Positions 26,954 through 38,786 of a stretch of 64,000 nucleotides of DNA are shown one piece after another. This DNA is from Polaribacter tangerinus (GTDB lineage: Bacteria; Bacteroidota; Bacteroidia; Flavobacteriales; Flavobacteriaceae). The notes below the pieces were generated by a model, which saw nothing but the letters and a program-made list of their open reading frames with translations, was not told where the DNA came from and did no database searches. Position numbers and translations under genes: made by a program. The stretch covers positions 806,001 to 870,000 of the forward strand of contig NZ_CP150668.1 of assembly GCF_038024095.1 (NCBI RefSeq). The letters are read 5' to 3'. How positions within the stretch are numbered: position 1 is the stretch's first letter; each line of letters opens with the position of its first letter.

Positions 26954-28867
26954 TTAATCTACATTATCATGTAAAAAAGAATTATTAGACTTAAAATCTA
27001 ATTCGTTTTCCTCTTTATTAATTGCTGTTTTAGAACTACTTAAAGGAGCGTCTATATTCAAATCTAAACCTTGCCTTTTGTAAGCAGGCTGACGAGAAAT
27101 TTCATCTATATTCTTGTTCAATTGATCGTTAAACTTATAATTAAACCCTTTCATTTTTCGCCTTCTCTCTGCAGCTCTTTCTTGTAATTCAGAAATTGTT
27201 AAATCCATTGGCGACACCTCTTCACTCGATACGCTTTTCGATTCCTTTTTTACAGGCTGTACTGTTTTTAGTTCAAACTGAATATCATCATCTTCAATAC
27301 TTGCCTTCTTCTCGTTAAAATGAGAACTTTTTCCAATAGTAGGCTGTGCATTAAAGTCTTCTATAACATATCTTTTTGGAGTTTCTTTCTTTTCATTTAA
27401 AACAACCTCCTCTGCTGCAACTACTTGGATATTGTTTACCAATTCATCTTCATTATTGTTATTTTCTGCATCATTATTTAATGAAGATTCAGTTACCTGT
27501 TTTTTTTGCTGTATTGGTAAATCAAATAATAAATCTGTTTGAGTTCCAAGAGAAGTTTCTTCAGTTACTTCTTCTTTAGCAGATGGCGTAATATCTGTAA
27601 TAATAAATTCTTCTTCTTTTAAATCTGTCCCAGCAATAACTTCTTCGTAAGTAACCGGAATATCTTCAATTTCTCTGGTTGTTGGTGTCAATTCTCTAGT
27701 AGGAACAATATCTAAATCTTCATCTACCAAAGTGTGTACAATTTTTTCCGTTTTTTTCTGCTCATAAGGATGCTCAAAAGGCACCGATTTAGGCATGCTT
27801 TCTTCGTCGAAATTATAAGTAGCTTTTTGCTCTCCTTCTAATGTATGTACTATTTTTTTAACTTCTGTATTGGTAATTTCTCCCTGCTGATCTGCGGCAA
27901 AACCAGTAGCAACAATTGTTACGGAAATTGCGTCTCCAATCTTCTCGTCCTCACCAATTCCCATAATAATATTGGCATCGTAACCAGCTTCATCTTGAAT
28001 AAAATCATTAATTTCTCCTATTTCATCTAGCGTTACTTCATTAGTCCCCGACACAATTAATAAAAGTACGTTTTTGGCTCCTGTAATTTTATTATCATTT
28101 AATAAAGGAGAATCTAAAGCTTTAACAATAGCAGTTCTAGCTCTATCTTTACCCTCTTCTTTTGCAGATCCCATAATAGCAGTTCCACTATTTGAGAGCA
28201 CTGTTTTAGCATCGTGTAAATCGATATTTTGCTTGTAATGATGTGTAATAACTTCTGCAATTCCTCTAGATGCCGTAGATAAAACTTCATCCGCTTTTGA
28301 AAAACCTGCTTTAAAACCAAGGTTTCCATAGACTTCTCTTAACTTATTATTGTTAATTACAATTAATGAGTCGACATTTTGGCGCAGTTGATCGATACCT
28401 AATTGTGCTTGCTTAGAGCGTCTTTTTCCTTCAAATGCAAAAGGCATTGTTACAATACCAACGGTAAGAATATCCATATCTTTTGCAATCTTAGCAATAA
28501 TAGGAGCGGCACCTGTACCAGTTCCTCCACCCATACCTGCAGTAATAAATACCATTTTAGTTTGGCTATTTAACATCTGCTGAATTTCTTGAATACTTTC
28601 TTTAGCTGCCTTAGAGCCAATCTCTGGATTTGCACCTGCCCCTAAACCTGATGTTAAATCTGCACCAAGCTGAATTTTATTTGGTACTGCACTGTTTTCC
28701 AATGCTTGCGCATCTGTGTTGCAAATTACAAAGTCTACTCCTTTTATTTGCTGACTATACATGTGGTTTACCGCATTGCTTCCTCCACCACCAACTCCAA
28801 TTACTTTAATAGTATTTGATTGTGATTTTGGCATATCAAATGAAATGTTATCAAATTCTGCGCTCAT
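26954..28867 (-). CDS. ftsZ: Cell division protein FtsZ
   Basis: Tubulin-like GTPase forming the division ring, 637 aa. [10 protein letters not shown] at 24-33, the tubulin signature GGGTGTGA at 113-120, and the T7-loop region are intact. The conserved core ends near residue 325; about 310 residues of acidic, low-complexity linker follow, with the conserved tail NSFLHDNVD. Such long linkers are usual in flavobacteria but much longer than in E. coli (383 aa total). It is the last gene of the dcw cluster, 60 bases after ftsA. Confidence 0.97.
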   Translation of the reverse strand: MSAEFDNISFDMPKSQSNTIKVIGVGGGGSNAVNHMYSQQIKGVDFVICNTDAQALENSAVPNKIQLGADLTSGLGAGANPEIGSKAAKESIQEIQQMLNSQTKMVFITAGMGGGTGTGAAPIIAKIAKDMDILTVGIVTMPFAFEGKRRSKQAQLGIDQLRQNVDSLIVINNNKLREVYGNLGFKAGFSKADEVLSTASRGIAEVITHHYKQNIDLHDAKTVLSNSGTAIMGSAKEEGKDRARTAIVKALDSPLLNDNKITGAKNVLLLIVSGTNEVTLDEIGEINDFIQDEAGYDANIIMGIGEDEKIGDAISVTIVATGFAADQQGEITNTEVKKIVHTLEGEQKATYNFDEESMPKSVPFEHPYEQKKTEKIVHTLVDEDLDIVPTRELTPTTREIEDIPVTYEEVIAGTDLKEEEFIITDITPSAKEEVTEETSLGTQTDLLFDLPIQQKKQVTESSLNNDAENNNNEDELVNNIQVVAAEEVVLNEKKETPKRYVIEDFNAQPTIGKSSHFNEKKASIEDDDIQFELKTVQPVKKESKSVSSEEVSPMDLTISELQERAAERRRKMKGFNYKFNDQLNKNIDEISRQPAYKRQGLDLNIDAPLSSSKTAINKEENELDFKSNNSFLHDNVD

Positions 28868-28927
28868 AATAACGTATCTAATTTTTACTTTTTTCTTTAT
28901 TTTATTACCTGTAGACTCTGCGAAAAA

Positions 28928-30271
28928 TTACTCTGCATTGTCTAAAAAATCTTTTAATCCCTCTGTAAATTTTTCAAAGAAAGACTTCCGTTTTTTGGAT
29001 TTCGGCTTTTCTTCTTCAACCGGAACTTCTTTAGCCTCAACATTAGTCTCTTGGTCTGGTATTTCTGTAATTATCTCCTCTTCAGCTTCATGAACTTTTT
29101 CATCATTTTTCTGACGCTTTAATCCCTCCATTAATAAACCTACAGCTGTAGCGTATGCAGGACTAGAAAGCACATCATCGGAATCTCCTGCTAAATGCTC
29201 GTTCGGGAAACCAATTCTTGCATCCATACCTGTAATATACTCAACTAACTGACGTAAATGCTTTAATTGAGCACCACCACCAGTTAAAACAATTCCGGCA
29301 ATTAATTTTCCTTTGGCTGTTTCATGTCCGTAATTCTTAATTTCTAAATACACATGCTCTATAATTTCTTGAACTCTAGCATGTATAATTTTAGATAAGT
29401 TTTTTAGGGTAATTTCCTTAGGTTCTCTACCTCTTAAGCCTGGTATAGATACAATTTCTGTTTCTCTGTTTTCTCCTGGCCATGCAGAACCAAACTTTAC
29501 TTTTAACAATTCTGCCTGCTTTTCTATAATAGAACAACCTTCTTTAATATCGTCTGTAATTACGTTACCTCCAAAAGGAATAACAGCGGTATGCCTAATA
29601 ATTCCGTCTTTAAAAATGGCTAAATCTGTAGTTCCTCCTCCAATATCTATCAAGGCAACACCTGCTTCTTTTTCTTCCTGACTTAATACTGCTGCTGCAG
29701 ACGCTAATGGTTCTAGGGTAATATCACTTAAATCTAATCCAGCACTTTTAACACATCTACCGATATTTCTGATAGAAGAAACTTGCCCTACAACTACATG
29801 AAAATTAGCCTCTAATCTTCCTCCATACATACCAATTGGCTCCTTAATATCTGCCTGAGAATCAACTTTATACTCTTGAGGAAGTACGTGAATAATCTCT
29901 TCACCTGGCAACATTACCAACTTATGAACCTGGTTTACTAAATTTTCAATATCAACATCATTTATAACTTCTTCTGCATCATTCCTTGTAATATAATCTG
30001 AGTGGTGTAAACTTCGAATATGCTGACCAGCAATACCTACTACAACTTCTTCTATTTTTATGCTAGAAACTCCTTCTGCTTCCTCTACGGCTTGTTGTAT
30101 AGATTGAATTGTTTGTGTAATATTACTTACAACTCCTCTGTTTACTCCTAAACTTTTCGCTTTACCGATACCTACAACCTCTATTTTGCCATACTCGTTT
30201 TTACGACCAATCATTGCAACAATTTTGGTAGTACCAATATCTAAACCAACAGCTATTTTATTATTTTCCAT
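28928..30271 (-). CDS. ftsA: Cell division protein FtsA
   Basis: Actin-like ATPase that tethers FtsZ to the membrane, 447 aa. GLDIGTTKIVA at 9-19 is the phosphate-1 loop, DIGGGTTDLAIF is phosphate-2, and the SHS2 (1C) domain lies between them. After a charged linker the C-terminal FFEKFTEGLKDFLDNAE forms the amphipathic membrane-targeting helix. It follows ftsQ by six bases. Confidence 0.96.
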   Translation of the reverse strand: MENNKIAVGLDIGTTKIVAMIGRKNEYGKIEVVGIGKAKSLGVNRGVVSNITQTIQSIQQAVEEAEGVSSIKIEEVVVGIAGQHIRSLHHSDYITRNDAEEVINDVDIENLVNQVHKLVMLPGEEIIHVLPQEYKVDSQADIKEPIGMYGGRLEANFHVVVGQVSSIRNIGRCVKSAGLDLSDITLEPLASAAAVLSQEEKEAGVALIDIGGGTTDLAIFKDGIIRHTAVIPFGGNVITDDIKEGCSIIEKQAELLKVKFGSAWPGENRETEIVSIPGLRGREPKEITLKNLSKIIHARVQEIIEHVYLEIKNYGHETAKGKLIAGIVLTGGGAQLKHLRQLVEYITGMDARIGFPNEHLAGDSDDVLSSPAYATAVGLLMEGLKRQKNDEKVHEAEEEIITEIPDQETNVEAKEVPVEEEKPKSKKRKSFFEKFTEGLKDFLDNAE

Positions 30272-30277
30272 TTTGAT

Positions 30278-31003
30278 TTACTTTGAGCACACAACTTGGT
30301 TGTGATATTTAACGTTTATCGTTTTATAATTTTGTATTGTTTTGTCTTTAAAAGTTGTGTTATAAAACGCTTTTATCTTTTTAAATTTTATGGCCGAATC
30401 CTCTAATTTTCCAAAATCAATTTTATAATCGCCACTTCTTACGGAAAATTCATACTCATCATCGGCATATTTCTTTATACCTACAACTTCATTTTTTAAA
30501 AAAGAATCTTCTAAAATACTGTTAATTAAAGGTAGTGTAACGGCTATTTCTTTGTCGGTTTGCACCCCAGAAATAAGCATTACTCTTGCAGAATAACTCT
30601 CTGCCAAAGGCACCTTTACACCTTGTTTATCAATATAATAAGATCCATTATCTGTTAACAATCTTGCCACTGGTGTTCGTTGTTTTACAATCGCTTTTAC
30701 AATTCCATCTATCGTTAAAAAAACTCGTGCTTTTTCTATATATGGATTGCTAATTACATACTCCTCTAATTTGTATAAATCTATTAAGGATTTTGCTTTA
30801 TTTCTAATAGTTTCATTATTTTGTATTAACAATTTATCAACCATTGCATGAGTTAAAAAATGATTGGTTCCGTCTTCAAATTCAACCGATATTTGAGCCA
30901 CTTTTTTAACAGAATTTCGCTTCTTAGAAAAACCATACAAAAAAGCTAAACTAACTATCAACATCAAAAAAAATAAATATTTTAAAAAACTCTTTAACTT
31001 CAT
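30278..31003 (-). CDS. ftsQ: Cell division protein FtsQ/DivIB
   Basis: 241 aa, one N-terminal membrane segment (YLFFLMLIVSLAFLYGF, about 9-25) and a periplasmic part with POTRA and FtsQ domains (NPYIEKARVFLTIDG, ALI-like PVARLL). A bitopic divisome connector identified mainly by this layout and position. Its ATG overlaps the murC stop by four bases. Confidence 0.9.
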   Translation of the reverse strand: MKLKSFLKYLFFLMLIVSLAFLYGFSKKRNSVKKVAQISVEFEDGTNHFLTHAMVDKLLIQNNETIRNKAKSLIDLYKLEEYVISNPYIEKARVFLTIDGIVKAIVKQRTPVARLLTDNGSYYIDKQGVKVPLAESYSARVMLISGVQTDKEIAVTLPLINSILEDSFLKNEVVGIKKYADDEYEFSVRSGDYKIDFGKLEDSAIKFKKIKAFYNTTFKDKTIQNYKTINVKYHNQVVCSK

Positions 31004-32394
31004 TTTATTTCTTTTAACAATTCATTCGTAACTTCATCGACAAGAACACCAATATCTCCCGCACCGAGCATTACCACAATTTTTGCTTTTGATTTTTTTA
31101 TATCCGATACTAAAGAATCTTTATTAGTCTTATTTTTATTATTTACGGTTACTTTTTCTAACAACCAGTTAGATGTTATTCCTGGTATTGGTAATTCTCT
31201 AGCTGGATAAATATCTAAAAGCAACACTTCATCAAAACTCGATAAACTTTGTGCAAAATCTTCTACAAAATCTTTTGTTCGAGAGAATAAATGAGGTTGA
31301 AAAACAACCAACACCCTTTGATTTGGATACATTTCTCTTACAGAATTATAAACAGCATTTATCTCGGTAGGATGATGTGCATAATCATCAATTAATACAA
31401 GATTTTCATGCTTAATTTTATATGAAAATCTCCTTTTTACTCCTTTAAAAGACATTAATTGTTGTTTTATAACCGCTAGAGAAACACCATAAATATCTGC
31501 CATTGCTACAGCAGCTAAAGCATTCATAACATTATGGGTACCTGGCAACTTAAAAACAACATCAATTAATTGATTATTGGGTGTTTTTATATCAAAAATA
31601 TAAACACCATTAACTATTCGTATATTATGTGCTTTATAATCTGCAGGCTCTTCAATAGCATAAGTTAACCCTTTTAAAGGCAGCCCTTTAGCAACAATTA
31701 ACGTGTCGGAAACTTTATTAGAAAAATCTTTAAAGGATGTTGTTAACGACGCCGAATCGCCATAAATATCTAAATGATCGGCATCCATAGAAGTGATACA
31801 AGCAATATTGGGAGATAAGTGTAAAAAAGAACGATCAAATTCATCTGCCTCCATTACTGTAACTTTCGAGTCTCCTAAAATTAAGTTAGCATCATAATTT
31901 TCTGCTATACCTCCAAGAAAAGCTGTCGCCTTTTCAGTAGCCATAATGTGTCCTAAAATTGCCGATGTAGTAGTTTTACCATGGGTTCCTGCAACCGCAA
32001 GTGAAAAAGTATTTTTGGTGATTTTCCCTAAAACTTCGGCTCTTTTTTCAACGGTAAAACGTTGTGCTTTAAAATAATTTAACTGTTTATGATTGGAAGG
32101 AACCGCTGGCGTGTATACAACTAAAGTTTTCTGACTATCTAAAAATGAAGCCGGAATACTACTAATTTCATCTTCATAACCAACAACAATTCCCAAATTC
32201 TCTAACTGACTTGTTACTAAAGTAGCCGTTTTATCGTACCCTGCAACATTTTTTCCTTGCGACTTAAAAAAACGAGCTATCGCACTCATACCAATACCTC
32301 CAATACCAATAAAAAATATTGAATTGTATAACAAAAACTGCCCTAAGTTTTGGGTTTCTTTTGTATTGTTATTTTCTAGATTTGATATACTCAT
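31000..32394 (-). CDS. murC: UDP-N-acetylmuramate--L-alanine ligase
   Basis: 464 aa. Adds L-Ala to UDP-MurNAc. An N-terminal Rossmann loop GIGGIGMSAIA (30-40), ATP loop AGTHGKTTTSA (135-145) and the C-terminal ligase domain with DDYAHHPTEI are visible. It follows murG in the dcw operon. Confidence 0.96.
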   Translation of the reverse strand: MSISNLENNNTKETQNLGQFLLYNSIFFIGIGGIGMSAIARFFKSQGKNVAGYDKTATLVTSQLENLGIVVGYEDEISSIPASFLDSQKTLVVYTPAVPSNHKQLNYFKAQRFTVEKRAEVLGKITKNTFSLAVAGTHGKTTTSAILGHIMATEKATAFLGGIAENYDANLILGDSKVTVMEADEFDRSFLHLSPNIACITSMDADHLDIYGDSASLTTSFKDFSNKVSDTLIVAKGLPLKGLTYAIEEPADYKAHNIRIVNGVYIFDIKTPNNQLIDVVFKLPGTHNVMNALAAVAMADIYGVSLAVIKQQLMSFKGVKRRFSYKIKHENLVLIDDYAHHPTEINAVYNSVREMYPNQRVLVVFQPHLFSRTKDFVEDFAQSLSSFDEVLLLDIYPARELPIPGITSNWLLEKVTVNNKNKTNKDSLVSDIKKSKAKIVVMLGAGDIGVLVDEVTNELLKEIK

Positions 32395-32437
32395 TAAATC
32401 GTTATGTATTTATTTACACTATCTATTCTTAATACTT

Positions 32438-33526
32438 TTACAACATTCGTTCAACTACATCTACAATATCTTTTGTTGCACTTGGTAAAGCTAACTCATG
32501 TATATTTTCTGCCAAACTCTGTTGCTTTCCTTCATCTTTTAAAAGCGTTTCAATAACCACAGAAAAGGTATCTAACTCTTCTTCCTTTAGCATTATTGCT
32601 GCATGTTTATCTACCACTGCTTTCGCATTTTTTGTTTGATGATCTTCCGCAACATTAGGAGATGGAATAAAAATTACCGGTTTACCAACAATACACAGTT
32701 CAGAAACAGAACTAGCACCTGCTCTTGATATTATAAAATCTGCAGCCGCATAGGCTAAATCCATATTATTTAAAAAATCATAAACTTGTACAAATTCTGA
32801 ATTATGATACTTTTTATAGTTCTCGTAATAATAAGATCCACATTGCCAAATAAGTTGTATTTCCTCTTTATTAAAAAATTCTAGATTAGCTTCCACTAAT
32901 TCATTTATTTTTTTAGCTCCCAAACTCCCTCCAAGAACTAGTATTGTTTTTTTAGCAGAATGTAATTTATAAAAATTTGTTGCTTCATCTCTTTTAGTAT
33001 GAATACTAAGTAAATCTTGACGAACAGGATTACCTGTTTTTACAATTTTATCTTCCGGAAAAAAACGCTCTAAATAGTCGTAGGCAACACATATTTTATG
33101 TGCTTTATTTGCTAATAATTTATTTGTAATTCCTGGGTATGAATTCTGTTCTTGTAATAAAGTTGGAATTCCTTTAATTGCTGCAATAAATAATGTTGGA
33201 CCACTTGCAAAACCTCCCGTTCCAATGGCAACATCTGGCTTAAATTTTCTGATGATTCTACTAGCTGTCCATAAACTGCTGATTAACTTGAACGGAAAAA
33301 ATAAATTTTTAAAAGTTATTTTTCTTTGAAAACCAGAAATCCATAATCCTTTAATTTGATAACCCGCTAAAGGTACTTTTTCCATTTCCATTTTATCTTT
33401 AGCACCAACAAATAAAAAGTTTGCATTCGGATGCCTAGATTTTATTTCATTTGCAATAGCAATAGCAGGATAAATATGCCCTCCTGTTCCACCTCCAGAA
33501 ATTAATATGTTCAACTTTTTTTTCAT
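32438..33526 (-). CDS. murG: UDP-GlcNAc:undecaprenyl-PP-MurNAc-pentapeptide GlcNAc transferase
   Basis: 362 aa GT28 glycosyltransferase that makes lipid II. The N-terminal [11 protein letters not shown] (10-20), middle GGSLGA loop, and C-terminal [13 protein letters not shown] and EDHQTKNA nucleotide-sugar motifs match MurG. It is membrane-associated at the cytoplasmic face and follows ftsW by 18 bases. Confidence 0.96.
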   Translation of the reverse strand: MKKKLNILISGGGTGGHIYPAIAIANEIKSRHPNANFLFVGAKDKMEMEKVPLAGYQIKGLWISGFQRKITFKNLFFPFKLISSLWTASRIIRKFKPDVAIGTGGFASGPTLFIAAIKGIPTLLQEQNSYPGITNKLLANKAHKICVAYDYLERFFPEDKIVKTGNPVRQDLLSIHTKRDEATNFYKLHSAKKTILVLGGSLGAKKINELVEANLEFFNKEEIQLIWQCGSYYYENYKKYHNSEFVQVYDFLNNMDLAYAAADFIISRAGASSVSELCIVGKPVIFIPSPNVAEDHQTKNAKAVVDKHAAIMLKEEELDTFSVVIETLLKDEGKQQSLAENIHELALPSATKDIVDVVERML

Positions 33527-33544
33527 CCTTTTTATCTTTGTAAA

Positions 33545-34732
33545 CTATATGGTTTCATGTAAAATATCTAGAGGATTATCGTCTAAAATATCTTCTTCAG
33601 TATCTTTTTTTGATGCACTAACACTTAACACCATACCGAGTGCAAAACAAGTCATCCAAATAGAAGTTCCACCACTGCTTATTAACGGTAAGGTTTGCCC
33701 TGTTACAGGAAATAAATTTGTAGCTACAGCCATATTAATTATGGCCTGAAAAATAATTGGTAACCCCACACCAATAACCAATAAAGTTCCAAAAACTGTG
33801 GTTGTTGTTTTTAAAACAATAAATATTCTAAAAAGCAACAAAAAGTAAACTAACACCAATGCAATTGCTCCTATTAAGCCGTATTCCTCAACAATAATAG
33901 CGTAAATAAAATCTGATGAGGACTGTGGTAAAAAGTTTTTCTGAACACTTTTACCAGGTCCAACACCACCAACACCACCTGTAGCTATGGCAATTTTTGC
34001 TTTTTCAACCTGATAAGCTTCCTTACCATCTTTACTAGAAAAGTTTTCAATTCTGCTCTGCCATGTCTGAACTCTATTTGGCATCGCATCAGGAAAAACC
34101 TTAGCAATCAATACAAATATCGACAGCATAACAATACCAACTCCCAATATAAAACCAGTGTATTTTAAAGGATACCCTCCAATAAAACACAATACTAAAA
34201 TCATTGTAAAAATAATAGCTGTTGTAGAGAAATTAGCCGGTAAAATTAGTACCAATACTAGCGCAACTGGCAACCATAATTGTAACAAACTTTCTTTAAA
34301 AATAATTTGAGTTTCTTTATTTCTAGCCAAATATCTGGCAACATAAACCATTAGCACTAATCCTGCTAGTGTAGATGTTTGAAAACCAACACCAACAAAA
34401 GGAATTCTAATCCAACGACTTGCATTTGCTCCACCAATAGTTGTTCCTTGTGCTAGTGTAAAAATTAAAAGAACAATTACAACTGGAAGCAATAAAACAG
34501 ATCCTCCAGAAAAATATCGATACGGAACTTTATGAACACCATAAATAATACCGAATCCCATTATTAACAATACCAAATGTTTTAACAAATACCCGGCTGA
34601 AGAACCAGCACCTACAACATACACTAAATTTGTACTTGCACTATACACAGGCATAAATGAAAATATTGCCAATACAGCAACAATGGCCCAAATGGCTTTA
34701 TCTCCTTTAATATGTTTAAAAATGGTTTTCAA
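33545..34732 (-). CDS. ftsW: Peptidoglycan polymerase FtsW (SEDS family)
   Basis: 395 aa, about ten membrane segments. SEDS-family features include NASRWIRIPFVGVGFQTS, a GGVGGVGPGKSVQKNFLP periplasmic loop, and FAIIxEExGLIGA-like SSSDFIYAIIVEEYGLIGA. Position between murD and murG identifies it as FtsW rather than RodA. It works with FtsI (PBP3) encoded upstream in the same operon. Confidence 0.95.
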   Translation of the reverse strand: MKTIFKHIKGDKAIWAIVAVLAIFSFMPVYSASTNLVYVVGAGSSAGYLLKHLVLLIMGFGIIYGVHKVPYRYFSGGSVLLLPVVIVLLIFTLAQGTTIGGANASRWIRIPFVGVGFQTSTLAGLVLMVYVARYLARNKETQIIFKESLLQLWLPVALVLVLILPANFSTTAIIFTMILVLCFIGGYPLKYTGFILGVGIVMLSIFVLIAKVFPDAMPNRVQTWQSRIENFSSKDGKEAYQVEKAKIAIATGGVGGVGPGKSVQKNFLPQSSSDFIYAIIVEEYGLIGAIALVLVYFLLLFRIFIVLKTTTTVFGTLLVIGVGLPIIFQAIINMAVATNLFPVTGQTLPLISSGGTSIWMTCFALGMVLSVSASKKDTEEDILDDNPLDILHETI

Positions 34733-34752
34733 AACTTATGAATAAGTATCTT

Positions 34753-36087
34753 TTATAAATTTTTAACCGCTTGTTTAAATTGTCTACCTCTATCTTCGTA
34801 ATTTTCGAATAGATCGAAACTAGCACAAGCAGGAGATAATAAAACAGCATCTCCTTGCTCCGATAACTTTTGTGCCACTTTAACAGCTTCTTCTGCGCCA
34901 GCAGTTTCTACAATAAAATCGACAACATTACTAAAAGTATTCTTTATTTTTTCATTATCCAATCCTAAACAAACAATTGCCTTTACTTTCTCTCTAACAA
35001 GAGGCAACAAATCGTTATAATCATTTCCTTTATCAACTCCACCAACAATCCAAATAGTTTGTTTATCCATACATTCTAATGCATAAAAAGTGGCATTTAC
35101 ATTGGTGGCTTTAGAATCATTTATGTAAGAAACCCCTTTTACTTTTGCAACATTTTCTAAGCGATGTTCCACCCCCTCAAAATCTTCTAAACTTTCTTTA
35201 ATAGACTCTTTTCTTACTTTTAACAATTGTGCTGCCATTGTTGCTGCCATGGCATTTTTTACGTTATGTTTTCCTTTTACTGATAAAGTTGATAATGGCA
35301 TCTTTATAATTTCTTTAGTAATGTTAATTATTATTTGTTTGTTCTCTAAAAAAGCACCGAACTCTACCTCTCTTTCTACTGAAAAAGGCACTAATTTAGA
35401 GGTGACTTTATTGTTTTTTAACCAGGTACTTATCGCTTCATTATCGGCATCATAAATCAAATAATCGGTGCTTTTCTGATTTTTGATGATGCCAAATTTC
35501 GAAGAGATATACTGTTCAAAATTGTAATTATATCTATCTAAATGGTCTGGTGTGATGTTTGTTAAAATTGCTATATGACACCTAAAGTCTATAATTCCGT
35601 CTAATTGAAAACTACTAAGCTCTAGTACATAATTGGCATGGGTTTTTAATGCAACTTGTGCTGCAAAACTATCGCCAATATTTCCTGCCATTCCCACATC
35701 CAACCCAGCTTTTTTTAAAATATGATGCAGTAAGGTTGTTGTGGTAGTTTTCCCATTAGAACCTGTAATTCCTATAATATTTGCTGATGTATATTTAGCA
35801 GCAAATTCTATTTCAGATATAACTGCAATTCCGCTTTCTTTTAATTTTAAAACCAACGGAACATTGTCCGGAATACCCGGACTTTTAACCACTATATCTG
35901 CTGTTAAAATCTTACTCTCTGTATGTTGTTTTTCTTCAAATGAAATGTTAGCATTTAAAAGAATTTGTTTGTATTTTTTGGTAATTTCACTTTTGTCCGA
36001 TACAAAAACTTCAAAATGCTTTTGAACGCCTAATAATGCTGCACCTACACCACTTTCTCCACCGCCAAGAACTACCAACTTTTTCAA
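34753..36087 (-). CDS. murD: UDP-N-acetylmuramoylalanine--D-glutamate ligase
   Basis: 444 aa. Adds D-Glu to UDP-MurNAc-L-Ala. N-terminal GGGESGVGAA (8-17), ATP loop GITGSNGKTTTT (106-117) and central-domain HRLE (VEHRLENVA) with NDSKATN are present. It is separated from mraY by one base. Confidence 0.96.
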   Translation of the reverse strand: MKKLVVLGGGESGVGAALLGVQKHFEVFVSDKSEITKKYKQILLNANISFEEKQHTESKILTADIVVKSPGIPDNVPLVLKLKESGIAVISEIEFAAKYTSANIIGITGSNGKTTTTTLLHHILKKAGLDVGMAGNIGDSFAAQVALKTHANYVLELSSFQLDGIIDFRCHIAILTNITPDHLDRYNYNFEQYISSKFGIIKNQKSTDYLIYDADNEAISTWLKNNKVTSKLVPFSVEREVEFGAFLENKQIIINITKEIIKMPLSTLSVKGKHNVKNAMAATMAAQLLKVRKESIKESLEDFEGVEHRLENVAKVKGVSYINDSKATNVNATFYALECMDKQTIWIVGGVDKGNDYNDLLPLVREKVKAIVCLGLDNEKIKNTFSNVVDFIVETAGAEEAVKVAQKLSEQGDAVLLSPACASFDLFENYEDRGRQFKQAVKNL

Positions 36088-36088
36088 T

Positions 36089-37315
36089 TTATCTTAGTTT
36101 TAATGTTACAATAGTAAATACAGCAAGTAAGATTCCCACTACCCAAAAACGAACTACTATCTTACTTTCATGATAATTTAACTTTTGATAATGATGATGT
36201 AAAGGAGCCATTTTGAAAATTCGCTTTCCTGAACCAAATTTTTTCTTAGTAAACTTAAACCAGGAAACCTGAAGAATAACAGATAGATTTTCGATCACAA
36301 AAATTCCTGCCAAAACTGGTAACAAAAGTTCTTTACGGATAGAGATGGCAATTACTGCAATAATACCTCCTATGGTTAAACTACCAGTATCACCCATAAA
36401 AACTTGCGCAGGAAAAGTATTATACCACAAAAAACCAATTAGCGCACCTGCAAAAGCCAATATAAATACAGTCATTTCGCCCGAGTTAGGGATGTACATA
36501 ACATCTAAATAGTCTGCAAAAACAATGTTTCCAGAAACCCAAGCAAAAAGCGCTAATGTAATTACAATAATGGCAGAAGAACCTGCTGCTAAGCCATCTA
36601 TACCGTCGGTTAAGTTTGCACCATTAGAAACTCCTGTAACAATAAAAACGGTTATAAATATGAAAACAATCCAACCATATTTTTCGTAACCATCGCCTAA
36701 AAAGCTTAGTGCTTTTGAATATTCTAACTCATTATTTTTAAAAAAAGGAACCGTTGTTTTAGTCGATTTTACAGCATTACCAAATACTTTCTTTTTACCA
36801 TTTTCTTGAACAATTTGCTTATTGGTAGGTAATTGCTCTTTAATGGTTACACCATCATTAAAATAAAGCATAGAGCCTACAATAATTCCTAAACCTATTT
36901 GCCCTAAAACCTTAAACTTACCTTTTAAGCCTTCTTTGTCTTTTTTAAATACTTTTATGTAATCATCTAAAAAACCAATAAACCCCATCCAAAGAGTGGT
37001 AATTACTAAAATTAGCACATAAATATTATCGATTTTTGCCAACAATAAAGCCGGAATTAAAGTTGCCAGAATAATAATAATTCCTCCCATAGTTGGGGTT
37101 CCTGCTTTTTGTACCTGACCTTCCAACCCTAAATCTCTTATAGATTCTCCTACTTGTTGTCTTTGTAAAAAAGAGATAATTCTTTTTCCGAAAATAGCAG
37201 ATATTAACAAAGACAGAATAAAAGCCGCCGCCGCTCTAAAGGTTATAAATTGAAACACACTAGCTCCTGGTAAACTAAAATGACTTTCTAAGTATTGAAA
37301 AAGATAATAGAGCAT
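36089..37315 (-). CDS. mraY: Phospho-MurNAc-pentapeptide transferase
   Basis: 408 aa, about ten membrane segments. It makes lipid I. GTPTMGG, DDYIKV (catalytic Asp pair), [10 protein letters not shown] and the HHHYQ motif near the C-terminus are intact. A 60-70-residue polar insertion after GVTIKEQLP, usual in Bacteroidota, makes it longer than the E. coli enzyme (360 aa). It is in the dcw operon, five bases after murE. Confidence 0.96.
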   Translation of the reverse strand: MLYYLFQYLESHFSLPGASVFQFITFRAAAAFILSLLISAIFGKRIISFLQRQQVGESIRDLGLEGQVQKAGTPTMGGIIIILATLIPALLLAKIDNIYVLILVITTLWMGFIGFLDDYIKVFKKDKEGLKGKFKVLGQIGLGIIVGSMLYFNDGVTIKEQLPTNKQIVQENGKKKVFGNAVKSTKTTVPFFKNNELEYSKALSFLGDGYEKYGWIVFIFITVFIVTGVSNGANLTDGIDGLAAGSSAIIVITLALFAWVSGNIVFADYLDVMYIPNSGEMTVFILAFAGALIGFLWYNTFPAQVFMGDTGSLTIGGIIAVIAISIRKELLLPVLAGIFVIENLSVILQVSWFKFTKKKFGSGKRIFKMAPLHHHYQKLNYHESKIVVRFWVVGILLAVFTIVTLKLR

Positions 37316-37320
37316 TTTTT

Positions 37321-38784
37321 TTATTTTTTAAGTTGTTTAAAACAATTTTTTACTTCCTCTAAATCGTCAAAATGAGACCGAACGCCATTTACTTCTTGAT
37401 AATTTTCATGTCCTTTACCTGCAATCAATAAAATATCACCTGAAACAGCAAACTTACACGCTGCTTTAATGGCTTGTCTTCTATCTTGTATGGTAATGGT
37501 TTTTGAAACATTTTCTGGTAGCACACCAGCTTCCATATCATTTAAAATGGTTTGAGGATTTTCTGTTCTAGGGTTGTCTGACGTTAAAATTACCTGAGTA
37601 CTTAAATGAGATGCAATATGAGCCATTTTTGGTCGCTTTGTCTTATCTCTATCACCGCCACAACCAACAACAGTTATAACATTTTGATTCTTATTTTTAA
37701 TATTATTAATGGTTTCTAGTACATTTTTAAGTGCATCTGGCGTATGTGCATAATCTACAATGGCAGTTATATCTGTATCTGAAACTACATTTTCAAACCT
37801 TCCGCTAACACTTTTTAACTCGCTTACATATTTTAATATCAACAACTTGTTAACTCCTAATAAATCTGCAGTAGCAATTACAGCTATTAAATTATAGATA
37901 TTAAAAACACCTATTAAATGTGTCCATATTTCTATACCATCCACAGAAATTAAAGTTCCAGAAACTTGCTTTTCTAAAATTTTAGCTTTGTAATCTGCTC
38001 CCGTTTTTAAGGCGTAGGTCTTTTTTATCGCTTGGGTGTTTTGCAACATAAAAGACCCATTCTTATCATCTAAATTTGTTAATACAAACGCTTTTTTAGA
38101 GAGTGTATCGAAAAATAATTTTTTAACATTTCGGTATTCTGCAAAAGTTGCATGATAATCTAAATGATCGTGAGAAAGATTGGTGAAAACACCTCCAGAA
38201 AATAATAATCCTGCAGTTCTTTGTTGATGAATTCCGTGAGAACTCACCTCCATAAAGCAATACTCTACACCAGCAGTTAACATTTTGTCTAAGTAAAAAT
38301 TAATACTTAAAGAATCTGGCGTTGTATGAGTAGCACCAAAAACTTCATCATCAATCATTACTTGTACAGTAGATAATAAACCTACTTTGTAACCTGCTTT
38401 TTTAAATAATTGGTATAATAATGTGGCAACCGTTGTTTTTCCGTTGGTACCAGTAACTCCAACTAATGATAATTTGTTAGAGGGATTATCATAAAAATTT
38501 GAAGCAATAATTGCCAATGCTCTATTTGCATCAGCTACTTTTACATAACTTATATGTTTTATCTTTTCGGTAGGTAACTCTTCACAAATTATAGCAATTG
38601 CTCCTAAATCTATCGCTTTATCTATAAAAGTATGTCCGTCTACAGACACTCCTTTCTGAGCAACAAAAACATCGTTATTTTTAATTTTTCTGGAGTCAAA
38701 AACTACATTTTCAACAAACACCTCGGTATTGCCAACAACCTCTTTTATAGAAACTCCATACAATAAGCTTTTTAAATTTCTCAT
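37321..38784 (-). CDS. murE: UDP-MurNAc-tripeptide ligase, meso-diaminopimelate-adding
   Basis: 487 aa. The ATP loop [12 protein letters not shown] is at 109-120. The sequence [10 protein letters not shown] carries the DNPR motif that selects meso-diaminopimelate rather than lysine, predicting mDAP peptidoglycan. The stop is two bases from the next gene's boundary on either side of the tightly packed operon. Confidence 0.96.
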   Translation of the reverse strand: MRNLKSLLYGVSIKEVVGNTEVFVENVVFDSRKIKNNDVFVAQKGVSVDGHTFIDKAIDLGAIAIICEELPTEKIKHISYVKVADANRALAIIASNFYDNPSNKLSLVGVTGTNGKTTVATLLYQLFKKAGYKVGLLSTVQVMIDDEVFGATHTTPDSLSINFYLDKMLTAGVEYCFMEVSSHGIHQQRTAGLLFSGGVFTNLSHDHLDYHATFAEYRNVKKLFFDTLSKKAFVLTNLDDKNGSFMLQNTQAIKKTYALKTGADYKAKILEKQVSGTLISVDGIEIWTHLIGVFNIYNLIAVIATADLLGVNKLLILKYVSELKSVSGRFENVVSDTDITAIVDYAHTPDALKNVLETINNIKNKNQNVITVVGCGGDRDKTKRPKMAHIASHLSTQVILTSDNPRTENPQTILNDMEAGVLPENVSKTITIQDRRQAIKAACKFAVSGDILLIAGKGHENYQEVNGVRSHFDDLEEVKNCFKQLKK

Positions 38785-38786
38785 AA

